Assembly (NCBI GenBank): GCA_973895155.1
Contig: OZ316894.1
Location: 13,702,001 to 13,766,000, forward strand
Source of the DNA: Marsupella aquatica
Lineage: Eukaryota > Marchantiophyta
Reading direction: 5' to 3'
DNA: 64,000 bases
Shown piece after piece: positions 51,179 through 62,288 of this stretch (position 1 is the first letter of the stretch; the number at the start of each line of letters is the position of its first letter). The position numbers and the translations under genes are program-made. Under the pieces are notes generated by a model, which did not search any database, was not told where the DNA came from, and was given only the letters and a program-made list of their open reading frames with translations.

Positions 51179-53900
51179 TCCTTCCCCCTGCTGCTCCTTC
51201 GCACCAGCTCCTGACCAAATCTGTTTCTACGAAGTTGCGATTGTGGCCTCCCGAAACTCGAGTTCCCAACAGAATTTGCTGCCTACAACAAGCTCGGTCA
51301 GGTCGGCAATTCTACGACTGGCGGGATGTCGAGAGGACATACATAGCAAGCAAAGAGTTATCCCCTGCTGGACATACGAGTAAGAAAGTCGTTACAGCAG
51401 CTCTTACTATGAAAGAAAGACAATTCTGAAGTTGCAATGCTGGCCAGTCCTGCGCGAGGCGATTGCTACTAATCTGGAGCCTTAATTGCTTCCTCTAGGA
51501 GCCTTGACTCCCGAGCGAAGTGGAGACAACAAGGTGAATGCCCCAATGTTTTCCCCGAGACGGAGACAGCGAGGTCGATGCCCCACCAATGTTTTTACCG
51601 AGACGGAGCCAATTCCTCGAGACGGAGACAACGAGGTGGATACCCAACGTATTTCTTCCCAAGATTTCCTTTCGTTTTCCTTTCCTTGGGCAAAGATAGA
51701 GCACACTCCTGCCAAAAAACAAAACCAGGACACCCATTATAAAGAGGAGAAAACAAGGAAAAACATAGTAAGACCAAATGTGCAAGGAGGTGGTTAATGC
51801 CCCCTTCCCGTTTTTTTCTTTCCAGTCGCAAAAAGCTGGGTATCCAAGATGCAATTGCATTGTAAACATCAAAGTTCATAGCACATATGATGAGTATTTT
51901 CATTTTTTCATCAAAAGATACTTTATTTGAGCAATTAAAACTCAGACGTGAAGTGGCAAAGATGAATTTTATCCTCTCTTTACTTATGTCCAGTTGTAGT
52001 AAGGAGTCTCATCTCAGAAACCTTGATACTATCTTATATAAAATCTAAAACAATACTAACATAACTTTCTTTGCAATCATTTTCTAGTATCTTGAAAATA
52101 AAAATAAAAATAATGGTTTTAAATATGAAATCCATAACAACAATATTTGTTGTGAGATGGAAAAGTAGACAAGACCTTAGCATTTTAACCATTAATACTA
52201 GATGGTGTAGTTCTTCAAGAAGGTAATGGATCCATCTTAACAGAAAAGGGTCCTCCAAGTCATCAAGTGCTTTTCAAACTACACATTGTGTACCATAACT
52301 CATATATGTAGCACTTGATGTGCATATTATCTCAATTGACAATGCTTATGACTTTCTGAAAGAATGTAGCATTGCTCATAGTTCCAAATGGCATGGTCAG
52401 CAATTCCTAGAGTTTATCACTACCATGAATTAATCCGTGTACCCCTTGTTTCTTTGCATAACTAAGGTGTTCTAATTCATGAGCTTAGTTTGAGTGTTTG
52501 ATTGCATTCAATAAATGTGTTTCTCATGACTTGAAATTGGTTTTTTGGAGTCAATAGTTTTGGTTTAGGCACACAAGATATCTATGAGGGAATATTTTAT
52601 TTTTTATTTACGGAAAAAATGTTATGATTTAATATATTTTTCTAGAATCCTGATCTATCAAGCTATGCCTACGACGCCGCTCAGATGACCTAGAACTTGT
52701 TCTTCGACGAAGCACCCACTGTTGTGCTCTCGTCATTGCTCGGAGCCGGAATGCTGTTGATTAGCCCTTGTTCGCTGCTTTTCCTCAGTCGACGCTTGAT
52801 CAGCGTCTGTGCGTGCACTTTATTCAAGTTGACCAACATGTCAACCTACATCTCCCTTTTTCATTTGACTTCAGGCATATGTACCCTGATTTATGAGAAA
52901 TACGATTCGATTCCAATATACCATATGGTGTTTACCTGGCTGGCAGTCGTCTATTAACAAATACTACCAACTGTCAAGCTTTTGGCTAGGAACCCCAGTT
53001 CTCGTTGTTGTCTGACAAATCTCGAGCCTTGTCTTTCACATATACAGTTTAGCTGGGAAAACATAAGTCTACGAGTCAAGCTCTGATCAAGAAGCTCCCA
53101 CATTAGTGCAATTCCGGTGTCACAGCGCTAGCCAGGTCTATGCCACCACAGTTTCAAAATTCTACGTGAAGAGTGTCCTAAAAGGTGCCAAAGCCATTAT
53201 CAGCAGGACGCAGATGTTGGCGTCATCAAATTGGTGTTCACAGACGTACTTATGAAACACATGGCATGAAAATGATAATCTCTATCAAATTGCAATGGAC
53301 TTACAGAAACTGCTTTTAATTGAATAACAAAGCTTATGCAAGAATAAGTCCATGTCTTTACACATCACATGACTGGCAGATTGTCATGAGATCAAATCAC
53401 GAAGTCCTTAACCAAAGGAATCAGGACAGACCCATATCTCAAAGACAAATAGTCGAGAGGACAGCATTGAGTCAAAGCTCCAGGAAGTTGAAAAAGTAAT
53501 TTTCATAAACAGACAAATGGACCTTACAAAGGTCGTCAAGTCACAAGAGAAAGGGTCGATGCTGACCCTACAGAGTTTAGTGTAAACAGAGATACTACCG
53601 ATACATATCCGAGAAAGGTCTAAGAGAACTGAAGATCAAACCGATGGGAAATCATTCAGCTAACATGGAAGATCTTTGAAATACCAGGCCCGGTTCTCGC
53701 AGTTAAGAGGTTCTAGACAAAGACCTTCGTACCTTTCCGTCACGTCATAAGATAGAATTACTATTTCATGAGGCACATAGATACTGGTACATGTATAAGT
53801 GGGACCAAGAGCCCAGGCACACAGTGCTCGAGTAAAGCTTGCTTAAGGAACGCATGCCAGGAAGTTCTCGAGTTAGACAGATGTCTCTTACATCAATTTC
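51179..53900. other. Upstream of LPD, no intact gene
   Basis: The first few hundred bases upstream of 51178 must hold the LPD promoter. Tandem repeats lie at 51516-51650. From 51.9 to 52.6 kb the sequence is AT-rich and featureless. A short open piece at 52697-52957 encodes a hydrophobic Leu/Ser-rich peptide that might be a membrane-protein fragment but is not recognised. Confidence 0.4.
51516..51650. repeat. Degenerate ~43-bp tandem repeats
   Basis: About three and a half units share the core CCGAGACGGAGACAACGAGG followed by TGGATGCCCC-like sequence and ATGTTTT. One unit is truncated (51594-51613). The repeats are GC-rich and contain open frames on both strands only because of their periodic composition. 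Confidence 0.65.
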
Positions 53901-53959
53901 TACATCGGGGATTGGAAGACAGTTTGAATCTTATGGAATACTTGCATCAAGTATTTCTG

Positions 53960-54295
53960 CGATCGGGGCTCGGGTTGGGGCTAAATCAGGTGGAAGTAAG
54001 CTGGGCATTATCGTGGGAATCTCGGTGGGTATCCTTATTTTTTTCTAACTGCCATTCTTGTAGTTGTCTACGTGTGGAAGAGGTCTGCCGGTCAAAACAG
54101 TTTAGACAATGTCTGAAAATATTTCCAAGAGGGACAATTGTTTCTTCAATAGATTTCTCCAAAAATTACACTTTTTTGCCTCAGAATGAGATTCAAAGTC
54201 AACATTGGGACAACAAGCAAACGGCATCGATCGAACCGAAGGGCAAATGCCGAAGCAGTTCACCTACAAGCAATTGACCGTGGTGCAAGCTTGCA
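53960..54295 (+). pseudogene. Receptor-like kinase relic (transmembrane and juxtamembrane part)
   Basis: A typical single transmembrane segment reads SGGSKLGIIVGISVGILIFF up to a seven-T run (54038-54044). After a one-base shift it continues LTAILVVVYVWKRSAG, with basic residues just inside the membrane. About 120 bases on, in another frame, QFTYKQL (near 54256-54276) matches the F-T-Y-K/x-x-L juxtamembrane motif that precedes plant receptor kinase domains. No kinase domain or leucine-rich repeats were found, so this is a fragment. The identification rests on the order of two short motifs. Confidence 0.45.
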
Positions 54296-55170
54296 AAATT
54301 GCGGGGATTGACATTTTCAAGTTTTGCTATCATCTGCGTGTCGATTGCAGGTAGAAACAATGACGCGTCTGTTGCATTATCTGTGTTGACATGATGTGTA
54401 CGCAAGGTAATTAAACTTGTTACAGCTTCTCCATGCATAGTGACTTGGTTTTGATCACATAAGGTATTCCTGAGTGTACTCTAGTGCGAGTCACTGAGTG
54501 TGCAGAGAGAAATGATCCATCTTTGTTTCAAAGAGTGGTAACAAAGAGTGGTAAAATCAATAACAGCAGAGAATTTTTTTCCCCAACAGATGCACGCTGA
54601 TTTCCCGAGCTTCAGACAACAATGAACGTAAGCGATGAAACTAGTTTTCTAGAGAAACGTAGGGCAGGCTGTCCCGCCCCTAGCCAGGTCAGGTAAGTTC
54701 CACAAATCCATTGACAAGAATTTGTCTATTTGCGAGGCCGGTTCGAGCAAGGTCATTGACGCAACCATATTTAATCAAAGACAATCTCTTCTCTCAAGTA
54801 ATGTAAGCAAGAGATAGGTCCATTTTCTTGGGCTGGCGATGAAATTACTGCTTTCAATTCAAAAAAAATAACAATAGAGATGGATTTTCTAGAAAGTTTG
54901 ATTGATAGTGATACTGGCCTTTTACTCACCTGCGACCTGGCCTGCTACTACCAAACAATGAAATTGTTGCCACGCCCTCTCTTGCCAAAAATTGTGAACC
55001 TCTTCCAATGTCTATATTGCACATTAATTCTCTGTTGTTCTGTGTTGGAATCTCATACCCTCATGCACTCTCTTTTTCTCTCTTTCCCTGTTCCCTGTTG
55101 CTATCTCTGTCTCGTCTACTGTCTTTATTCTCTCCAGAACGAGAGCAAATCCAACCTTAGCAAAGCAAAG
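54296..55170. other. Intergenic, nothing recognised
   Basis: A Leu/Cys-rich open piece at 54880-55278 looks hydrophobic but has no family features, and its second half lies in the tandem duplication described next. I take it as a chance frame. Confidence 0.35.
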
Positions 55171-55438
55171 TTCTCTCCTTCGCTGGTACTTTCAAGAGTT
55201 GTTCTCTGGAGTATTTGTTACTTTGTTTGCCCCGCACACACAGCAGAAAGCAGGAGCTCAAGGGACAACCCACATTGAGTACGATTGACAATTTGCTAGT
55301 AATAGTTTGAATCTCCTTTGCTGGTACTTTCAAGAGTAGTTCTCTTGAGTATTTGTTCCTTTGTTTGCCCCACATACACAGTAGAAAGCAAGAGCTCAAG
55401 GGACAACCCACACCAAGTAGAATTGACAAGTTGCTAGG
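55171..55438. repeat. Tandem duplication of ~128 bp
   Basis: Units at about 55171-55296 and 55311-55438 both begin CTCCTT(C/T)GCTGGTACTTTC and end TTGCTAG(T/G)AA. They are roughly 90 percent alike by eye and separated by about 14 bases. No coding or RNA function is apparent. Confidence 0.7.
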
Positions 55439-55465
55439 AATCTCTTCATCAACAGCTCTCCAAGA

Positions 55466-55703
55466 GAATACAACATTGTTAATTAAGGTGACACGGATAA
55501 GGATAGTTACTTAACTACCCATTTTCTTAAACACTAACATATAAGTTTATTGAAATTTAATGTGAAAAACACAATATTATACTAATTTATTGAATTTATT
55601 AAAAAATCTAAAAGTAAATAAAATGGTTATTATACAAAGTTATCGGTAACCGCCTAAAAATAACCCTCCCATTTTGCTCACCTTAATTAACAATGTTGTA
55701 TTC
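55466..55703. mobile_element. MITE-like element 3, 238 bp
   Basis: Perfect 26-base terminal inverted repeats begin GAATACAACATTG at 55466 and end with the complement at 55703. The interior is AT-rich and non-coding. No clear target duplication is visible, so the family cannot be named. Confidence 0.65.
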
Positions 55704-56083
55704 TTCTGTATTTGGTTTTTTTAATTTATTTTACTTTAGAACTTACGGCATGGTGACCTAAGTTATTACACAACATTCGCCACAAACAGGATTTGGCAAT
55801 TTTTTTCCCATAAAATAATTGTGTCTTGTTTGTTGTCGTTTATGTTGATGTGGTATGTCCTCGTGCCAAGAATTTTGCAAGAAACCCCTAATGGGGGTTC
55901 ATAAATATAGTTTATCTTCTATCCTTCTTTTATACCACAATGATTACAGACCCCATTAGGAATTTGTTCCAAAAATCCTGGAACCAAAGCGTGTCACATC
56001 AACAACAACTGCAACAAACAAGACTCATCAATTTTGTGAATCAAACTAACCATTTTCATTTGTGTTTGTGTCAATTTGGGTTG

Positions 56084-56652
56084 TCGTGCGCATACACATC
56101 TCTACGCAACATATATCGCATGTCACACAAATACAAACATAAGGGAATGGGCTGCAAGTGGAACTCATATCCACACATGTCCGAAACCACAATAATCTCA
56201 ACACAACCAAACCACGATCGACGCCAATCAAACGTCTGATCCCATCTGGAACGATCACATACAGATATCGAGCTAAACTTACCTCACACTCTGAGGAATC
56301 CACCTTACATACACACAAAACTGGCTAGCTACACCATAGCCTCCAGAGCTCATGCTCAAAGGCTCTACATTGAAGAAGTGAGGCCCTTGAGTCACAACAA
56401 AGGGATACTATCCCTCACAAACGTGAACTGAACCCTATCGGCTCATATAACACACATACAAAATATATAAATCTAGACAACACGATATACTCTAATGCTA
56501 CCTAGAATGCTGTGATAGTTGTCGTGCGCACACACATCGCTACACAACATACATCGCATATCACACATATACAAACATGAGTACAGACAAACATAAGGGA
56601 ATAGGTTGCAAGTGGAACTCATGTCCACACATATCCAAAACCCACAATCGCC
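56084..56652 (-). repeat. LTR plus adjacent second LTR start, copy 2 element
   Basis: Reading down from 56652 (TGTGGGTTTTGG), an LTR of about 460 bases runs to near 56191. It includes TGTGAGGGATAGTATCC and GAGCATGAGCTC blocks also found at 30.3-30.6 kb. At about 56190 the LTR-start sequence appears again (TTGTGGTTTCGGACATG) and runs to 56084, where it stops. The 3' LTR is therefore followed head-to-tail by a truncated second LTR copy. Confidence 0.6.
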
Positions 56653-56828
56653 CACCTAGTTGGGAGTAAGGTCCCCTAACTCAGAGCTAGGCATGAGTTC
56701 TACAAGGTGGATATACACCTTTTTAGGTGTGAAGATCAGGAGGCCTGGTGCAAGTGAGCCCAATCGATCACCTATCTGCAATCCATATCTTCCAAGAGAA
56801 CACAAATGATAACTAGGCGGCTTTATCG

Positions 56829-56950
56829 ACATTGAGGACACAACCATGATCCACTAGGAATCACTTGCAATGGTGGTGTCAACATGACATGTGTCATCCT
56901 CTAAAACACTTATCACAAATCAACATAGTAGCTGCTCCACACAACATACA
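56829..56950 (-). pseudogene. PHD-finger sequence at the 3' end of gypsy pol, copy 2
   Basis: Read on the minus strand: CMLCGAATMLICDKCFRG, a TGA in place of an expected Trp, HMSC, and after a one-base shift LTPPLQVIPSGSWLCPQC. The Cys and His spacing is the C4-H-C3 pattern of PHD fingers, including the ICDKC, H-x2-C and W-x-C-P-x-C features that bind two zinc ions in histone-tail readers. It lies just upstream of the 3' LTR and is preceded by KDHVRNCAPCHLP, which is also seen in the integrase-to-PHD interval. Copy 1 has a PHD-like remnant at the matching place. Confidence 0.65.
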
Positions 56951-57184
56951 CTTCAAGCCAGCAAGAACATGTGCCAAGCTTGGATCTACTATACCATCAA
57001 TGTTTGGAAGATGACATGGTGCACAATTGCGCACATGATCCTTCCAAACCATACCATCATTCCCTCCAACGTTAGGACACCAGAAGGCAGCTTCACGCAC
57101 ACGTAAAATGGTCCAACCTACGGTCATATCAAGTGTAGTTGGTGCTATCAGCTACAAATAAACGTAATCACCATGATGAAATCG

Positions 57185-58572
57185 TCAAATCCTGGCACGA
57201 TAACCTCCTCCACAAATAGTGGCATACGGTCCAAAATGACTGAGTACACGATCCAAATGACTGAGTACACGATCCAAAAGTGTGGCAACAACTCCTCCAC
57301 TAGCTTTATCTAGCAACGCCACTAGCTCAATCCACTTGGAGAAGTGCTCCACCATGACCAAAACATACCTATTATGTCGTTGGGTAAGAGATAATGGACC
57401 AGCAAAGTCCAAACTCCATCTATACCCCAAACCCATGATCGGCAATGGATGCAATTGGGGAGTGGGAGCATTGAAGGATGCTCTCACTCGATCACATACC
57501 ACACACTTAGCTATCAATTACTAGACATGCGTGTGCATACCACGCCACCAATATTGTGTTTGTAGCAAGCTATAAGTGCGCTTCACACCAAAGTGACCCA
57601 ACTTCTTGTGCGCATGTTGCACCAAATGTATTCATGAATTGTGATGGTTTTGGTACCACCAATACCTTATCATCACACACTACCCTCAAAAGATGGTTTC
57701 CTTCCCATCAAAACCTCTTGGCTCTTTGCAAAACCCTGTCACGCTCCTTGGCATCAAGACTGCCATCGATAGAACCACTGCAAAAGGTATTCCAAGACTC
57801 TCTCATCGTTGTGAATATCTTGCTGTCCAACAACAATCTCACCAACATCCATATTTGCAAACTCATCATGTACTCCATCCAATGAGGTAGCGTCCACAGA
57901 TTCACTACTGGCACCCAACAAAGGAAGGCGGATGCATGTCATCCTGGCACCATCTCCTTATCTGACTCATCATGCCATTTGGCTCCATTCTCATCCTCTT
58001 GACTGGTACATGGATTGCGGCTCAATCCATCTGCACCCAAGTTTACCTTTCCAGGCCTATGCACAACCTGGAAATCATACTCTTGTAACAACAATGTCCA
58101 TCGCGCAAGCTTCCCTATAAGTTTGTCAAACTTCATTAACCACTTGAGAGGTTGATGATCAGTGATCAAGGTGAAGGGATTACCAAACAAGTAGCAGCGA
58201 AAGTATGCCATAGCCCACACTGCTGCCAAACACTCTCCCTCATAAGAGCTATACTTAGCCTCGGCTAAATTGTTTGATCTATTGGCATAAGACACAACAA
58301 ACTCATTCCCCTCATCATCCTTCTGAGTCAACACTACTCCAAGTCCTACTCCATCAATTGCTATCAGTGTGTAGCTAAAATGGTCTCATTGAAATGGGTC
58401 TTCTCAAAATAGGGGATGATGCCAATCTTTCTTTCAACTCTTGAAAGTCATGCTCCTGGTCATCACCCCAAATCCACTCATGATCCAACTTAGTGAGTAT
58501 GGTTAAAGGTTTAGCAAGTTGGCTAAATCCTTTAACGTACCTCCTGTAGTAGCTTGCCAATCCGAGGTTTTT
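57185..58572 (-). pseudogene. Ty3/gypsy RT/RNase H/integrase remnant, copy 2
   Basis: From 58572 down: RT connection (CCTCGG junction, then LASYYRRYVKGFSQLAKPLT), RNase H (AEAKYSSYEGECLAAVWAMA, TDHQPLKWLM, HRPGKVNLGADGLSR), integrase zinc-binding (AKCVVCDRVRASFNA) and core start (SLDFAGPLSLTQRHNRYVLV, HFSKWIEL). The order is that of Ty3/gypsy pol. A 21-base tandem duplication at 57239-57278 repeats LDRVLSH. The 5' part of the gene is missing because another element is inserted at 58573. The integrase core ends early at 57185, so D-D-E is incomplete. The family is the same as copy 1. Confidence 0.8.
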
Positions 58573-59846
58573 TGCCGTGACAGGAAACAAGAAACAGTAA
58601 CAGGAAACAGGAAATGGTAACAGTAAAATAAGTGAGGAAATTTACACAATATTTGTGACATCCATCAATAAAAATCCTGTATAAAAATGCTGAGTATGTT
58701 AGTAGCGCCTAGCGCTACTTTAAAATGTGTGTCACAGAATGTGTGTTACATGGTAGAAAAAACACAAAGCCGGACAACGATACCTATTCTGCCTTCAAGC
58801 TCTAAAATCTTAAGAGATACCGCGAGCAGAAAAACGGCTAAAGAACTGGGATGTAGTAAGCTCGCAAGAAAACATGGAGAACTGACACTACAACCTAACA
58901 CCTTCAATCTCCGATGGCGGTAGCATCGGGCACTACTATTGCAAAAGTTTTTAAGAAGACTCCATCTTTCCAACAATCTCAGGATGTTGTCCGAGTGACC
59001 GGTATATTATTGGCTCATTAGAAACCATAACAGCAGTTGCAAACTGAGCTCCAAAATGATAGGTTAGATGTTGCCTCATAGATGGTTTGTCTAAAAGATG
59101 GACTCTAATCAAAAATGGATTACGAAGGGGAAGATCAGGGATAACTCTCTCTCCTGGATTCATGATGGCTCTCCTATTCCTTTGCTATCCGGGCCAAAGG
59201 ACACTCCACCCCTATATTCCCAAAGAAACCTTATTCCCTAAGGTCCCATCTATAAGTCTACCACTCATTCCTTTGCTATCCGGGCCAAAAGACGCCCCAC
59301 TACTATGTTCAAGGCACAAAAGAGCTTCACAACCTTGAATGATAAACACTGCAGAATGAGGGGAGAGTGCCCCTCACCACTTTATTTATAGTGCACACCA
59401 AGAGGGCATGGATCAAGCCCAAGCACTTGGATGAAGGCCAAGTGGCAAGCATCAAATACCTAAGAGTGTGCTATACTATTCATAGTTGGTGAAACTACTT
59501 TTAGTAGGTGGAACTACCATGCATTGGTGGAACTACTGTGCGTTGGTGGACCTACTGTGCGTTGGTGGTCCTACTATGCGTTGGTGGACCTATTATGCGT
59601 TAGTGGACCTACTGTGCGTTGATAGAACTATTGTGCGTTGGTAGAACTACTCATATACATTGGTAGAACTGCTCATATGCATTGGTAGAACTACTCATAT
59701 GCATTGGTGGAACTACTGTAGTCCGTTAATATAGCTAAAGAAGTTAATAAAGTCTAAATTTAATAATCTAACTACTAAACTACTTATATAATCTATAACA
59801 TATTAAAACAAACAATTTTTTTATAACTTAAGAAAAAATCACGACA
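58573..59846 (-). repeat. 3' LTR of the inner (nested) Ty3/gypsy element, 1274 bp
   Basis: Starts TGTCGTGA at 59846, just after a polypurine tract (GGTTTGGTAGGGGTGA), and ends TCACGGCA at 58573. Start and end form an imperfect 8-base inverted repeat, as LTR termini do. Immediately past the end the sequence re-enters the RT connection of the copy-2 element. A minisatellite lies at 59481-59728 and a 40-base direct repeat at 59176/59267. Confidence 0.65.
59481..59728. repeat. Minisatellite of ~20-23 bp units within the LTR
   Basis: About eleven degenerate units of the form TTGGTGGAACTACTGTGCG, with GTAGAACTACTCATATGCA variants at the right side. Periodicity is 20-23 bases. It lies wholly within the 3' LTR of the nested element. 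Confidence 0.7.
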
Positions 59847-59968
59847 CATCACCCCTACCAAACCTGTGCATCCTCCTGTGTGCGCCACACCTAGAATCAC
59901 TATATGTCTTCTTCATCTAAAGCCTCATAGTCGTCTGGTTCAAACTCTTCCTCTGTCATAAATCGAGT

Positions 59969-61339
59969 TCATCGTTTAAACAATTTCACTCGCTTCCCTG
60001 CATAGGGATTGCGATGAATTGCTCCATCAAGTTCTCTTACCACATATGTTGCATTAGGATGAACCTCCTCCACCATAAATGGTCCTCTCCAACGACGTGC
60101 AAACTTCTTCAGAGTAGAATGTTGCTGTTCCAACCCTCCCTCATAGATCAAGACCCAATCTTCATTTTGGATGGGAATTGGTCTCAAACGATGGGTCTTG
60201 TCAAACCGTTCTTTATTCTTCTCACGAGCCTCCTTTAGCCTTAGTAACGCCTCCTCAATCTTCTCCTTGGTCTGGCTAAAGTGCTCAATCCTTCGCTCCA
60301 GCAACTTTTCTCGGGAGATTCTATCTTGCCATTCAATCATCCTCCAACTCTGAACATTTTCCTCAATTGGCATCAAAGGCAAATGTCCAGAGACTAATTC
60401 GGCAGGCGTAATTCCTGTTGTGGTAGTGCATGCCATTCGATCTGCCAAAAGAGCAAACGGTAGAAGATTGGGCCAAAGCGATGGTTTTCCTCGGCAAGAT
60501 TTCACCAAGGCATTCACAATTGGTGGGTGCCCTCGCTCAATCTTTCCATTCCCTTTTGGGTTGTAGGCAGTAGTAAGTTTGAGCTTGATGTTGAACCGGT
60601 CAAAAAATTCTGCAGCCTCTTCAGAATTCAACTCTCCTCTATCTACTCTCATTTGCACAAAACAACCATGACGTGCTATAACGTCTTCAAGTATGAACCT
60701 GCATACTGCTTCTGTAGTGTTAGAGGTCAAAGCCCTTCCTTCAACATAGGAAGATAAATCTTCTCTTGCAAGGACAAGGTACTTTGCCCCCCTAATTCCT
60801 CATGGCATGTGCACCACATCTACTGCCCACTGAAAATATAAAGAAAGAGGACTAGTGGGATTAAGTCCATCTCTAAACCGAACTTTAGAGTAATATTGAC
60901 AACTCTCACAAGATCCAACATAGGATTTTACATCCACATACATGTCTGACCACCAGTACCACCTTTGAACCCGCTCATAGGTAGCTCTAACTCCTCGATG
61001 TCCTGCTTCAACAGCATCATGAGAATCCCATAAGACTCTCTTCTTCTCTTCATCTGTATCAAGAACTCTACAAGAAATATGTTCTTTCTTCAAAGACCTT
61101 CTCCATAAAACACCATCCTTTAGCATGAACTTGTAAGCCTTCTTCCGTAATTGTTGAAACTTCTCTTCTATCATTTCAACAGGCCTTTGAAGAGTACTAA
61201 GGTACATTCCAATCAAGAGCAACTCTCCAGAATAGAGCTCCTCTTGAAATGTTAAGACCTCAAACTCTCCATTCATGACTTGAACTGCCTCCACTTCATT
61301 TTGATCATAGCGGGCAATATGTGGTGACAAAGTTTGCAC
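59969..61339 (-). pseudogene. Integrase of nested gypsy element, split by one stop
   Basis: Two open parts, 61339-60800 and 60730-59969, lie in one frame with a TGA at about 60800-60802 that a single C-to-T change from CGA would explain. The first part has the H-H-C-C zinc-binding domain (HDAVEAGHRGVRATYERV, CESCQYYSK) and the start of the core (WAVDVVHMP, first Asp). The second has the core remainder (RVDRGELN, AYNPKGNGKIERGH, in which the last acidic residue is the E of IERGH) and a C-terminal basic region ending GKRVKLFKR. There is no chromodomain or PHD finger. The upstream limit is set by the RT deletion. Confidence 0.75.
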
Positions 61340-61347
61340 ATATTGCC
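61313..61347. repeat. Inverted repeat at the RT deletion junction
   Basis: GGCAATATGTG (61313-61323) and its exact complement (61337-61347) are separated by 13 bases. They lie exactly where reverse transcriptase similarity ends and integrase sequence begins. Confidence 0.7.
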
Positions 61348-62199
61348 TGAATAGAGGTCACCACATGAATAGATGGCTCTACCAGCAAATTCTTCCGCAA
61401 ACTCATCTACTATAGGTCCTATTCCAGTATTGCGAATAGTAACTTTGTTAGGTGATTGCATGTCCTGAATAAATCTAAGTTTACCATTTTTTTTATGAAT
61501 AGTAAACCAACGATTAGAATAAGGTGCATCTGCTCTTTCCAAAATCCTAGTGGAAAGCTTCTCCTTCAATAGATCAATAAGTTTAGGTAACAAAACCTTG
61601 GGCACTGGAATGGGTTTCAAGTCCCAAGGAACATGTGGAATAGTGAAAATTACCATAGGAATAACAACACTAGGATCCACACATCCCATCTCTTTAGGAC
61701 AAAAGGCAAAAGCCTTACCATGCTCACCAATCATTTGACGAAACTCCTCTCTCTCTTCTTTTGTCAACAACCCATCATCACCAATCCTTAGTTGATTAAG
61801 GGTCTCCTTCGTGAATTTGTGGCCAATCTTAGTCCGATCTCTAAGACTGGTCTCTTTACTTGCCTTCTCCAAAATCTCCCTAGCATCCAAAGGTAAAGGA
61901 ATTGCTGCTAGTCTCACTTTCTTTTCCACTGTTTTGTACTTGGTGTTGACCTCAACAAATTGAGACAACTCGCCATACAACTCATGATTGATTTCCATAT
62001 GAGCTTTCCCCTCTGAAAGGTCACCTTCAATTATTTCTTTCAAAGACACTTCTACTCCTTCTTCATCTAGAAGGCCTTCAATCTCTTCAATTTCCTCTAG
62101 CAATCCATGTATTTGCATAGTATCCTCAATCCTTGCAATTTTCTTTTTGAATTTTTTAGTAGCTTCACACACTTTCACATAAGAAATTCGACAATGCAA
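61345..62199 (-). pseudogene. Reverse transcriptase, N-terminal part only, nested element
   Basis: An N-terminal Glu/Lys-rich segment is followed by RT fingers (ADAPYSNRWFTIHKKNGKLR, PNKVTIRNTGIGPIVDEFAE) and the start of the palm (GRAIYSCGDLYSG, with the first catalytic Asp). Family similarity stops at that Gly. The second palm motif with YxDD, the thumb and RNase H are missing, and the frame then runs into sequence upstream of integrase in a different frame. The protein cannot be an active polymerase. Confidence 0.8.
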
Positions 62200-62288
62200 G
62201 CTTTCACCTTCAAATGAGTCACCAGTGGGTCATTGGCGATGGCGCCCCGCCTTCCTGCATTGCTTAACGAGACGCCTTCCGGAAATCC

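Noticed and set aside
50952-51429. Plus-strand frames of 89-143 residues opposite LPD exon 1
   Set aside because: They are antisense shadows of the transit-peptide exon and its upstream region, without protein-like conservation.
54735-54760. GGCCGGTTCGAGC resembling a tRNA T-arm
   Set aside because: No acceptor stem or A box upstream; single motif only.
54880-55278. Open frame of 132 residues rich in Leu and Cys
   Set aside because: Half of it lies in a tandem duplication, and there are no family features.
59969-60100. Possible chromodomain at the integrase C-terminus of the nested element
   Set aside because: The frame ends shortly after the basic region; no chromodomain aromatic residues are seen.
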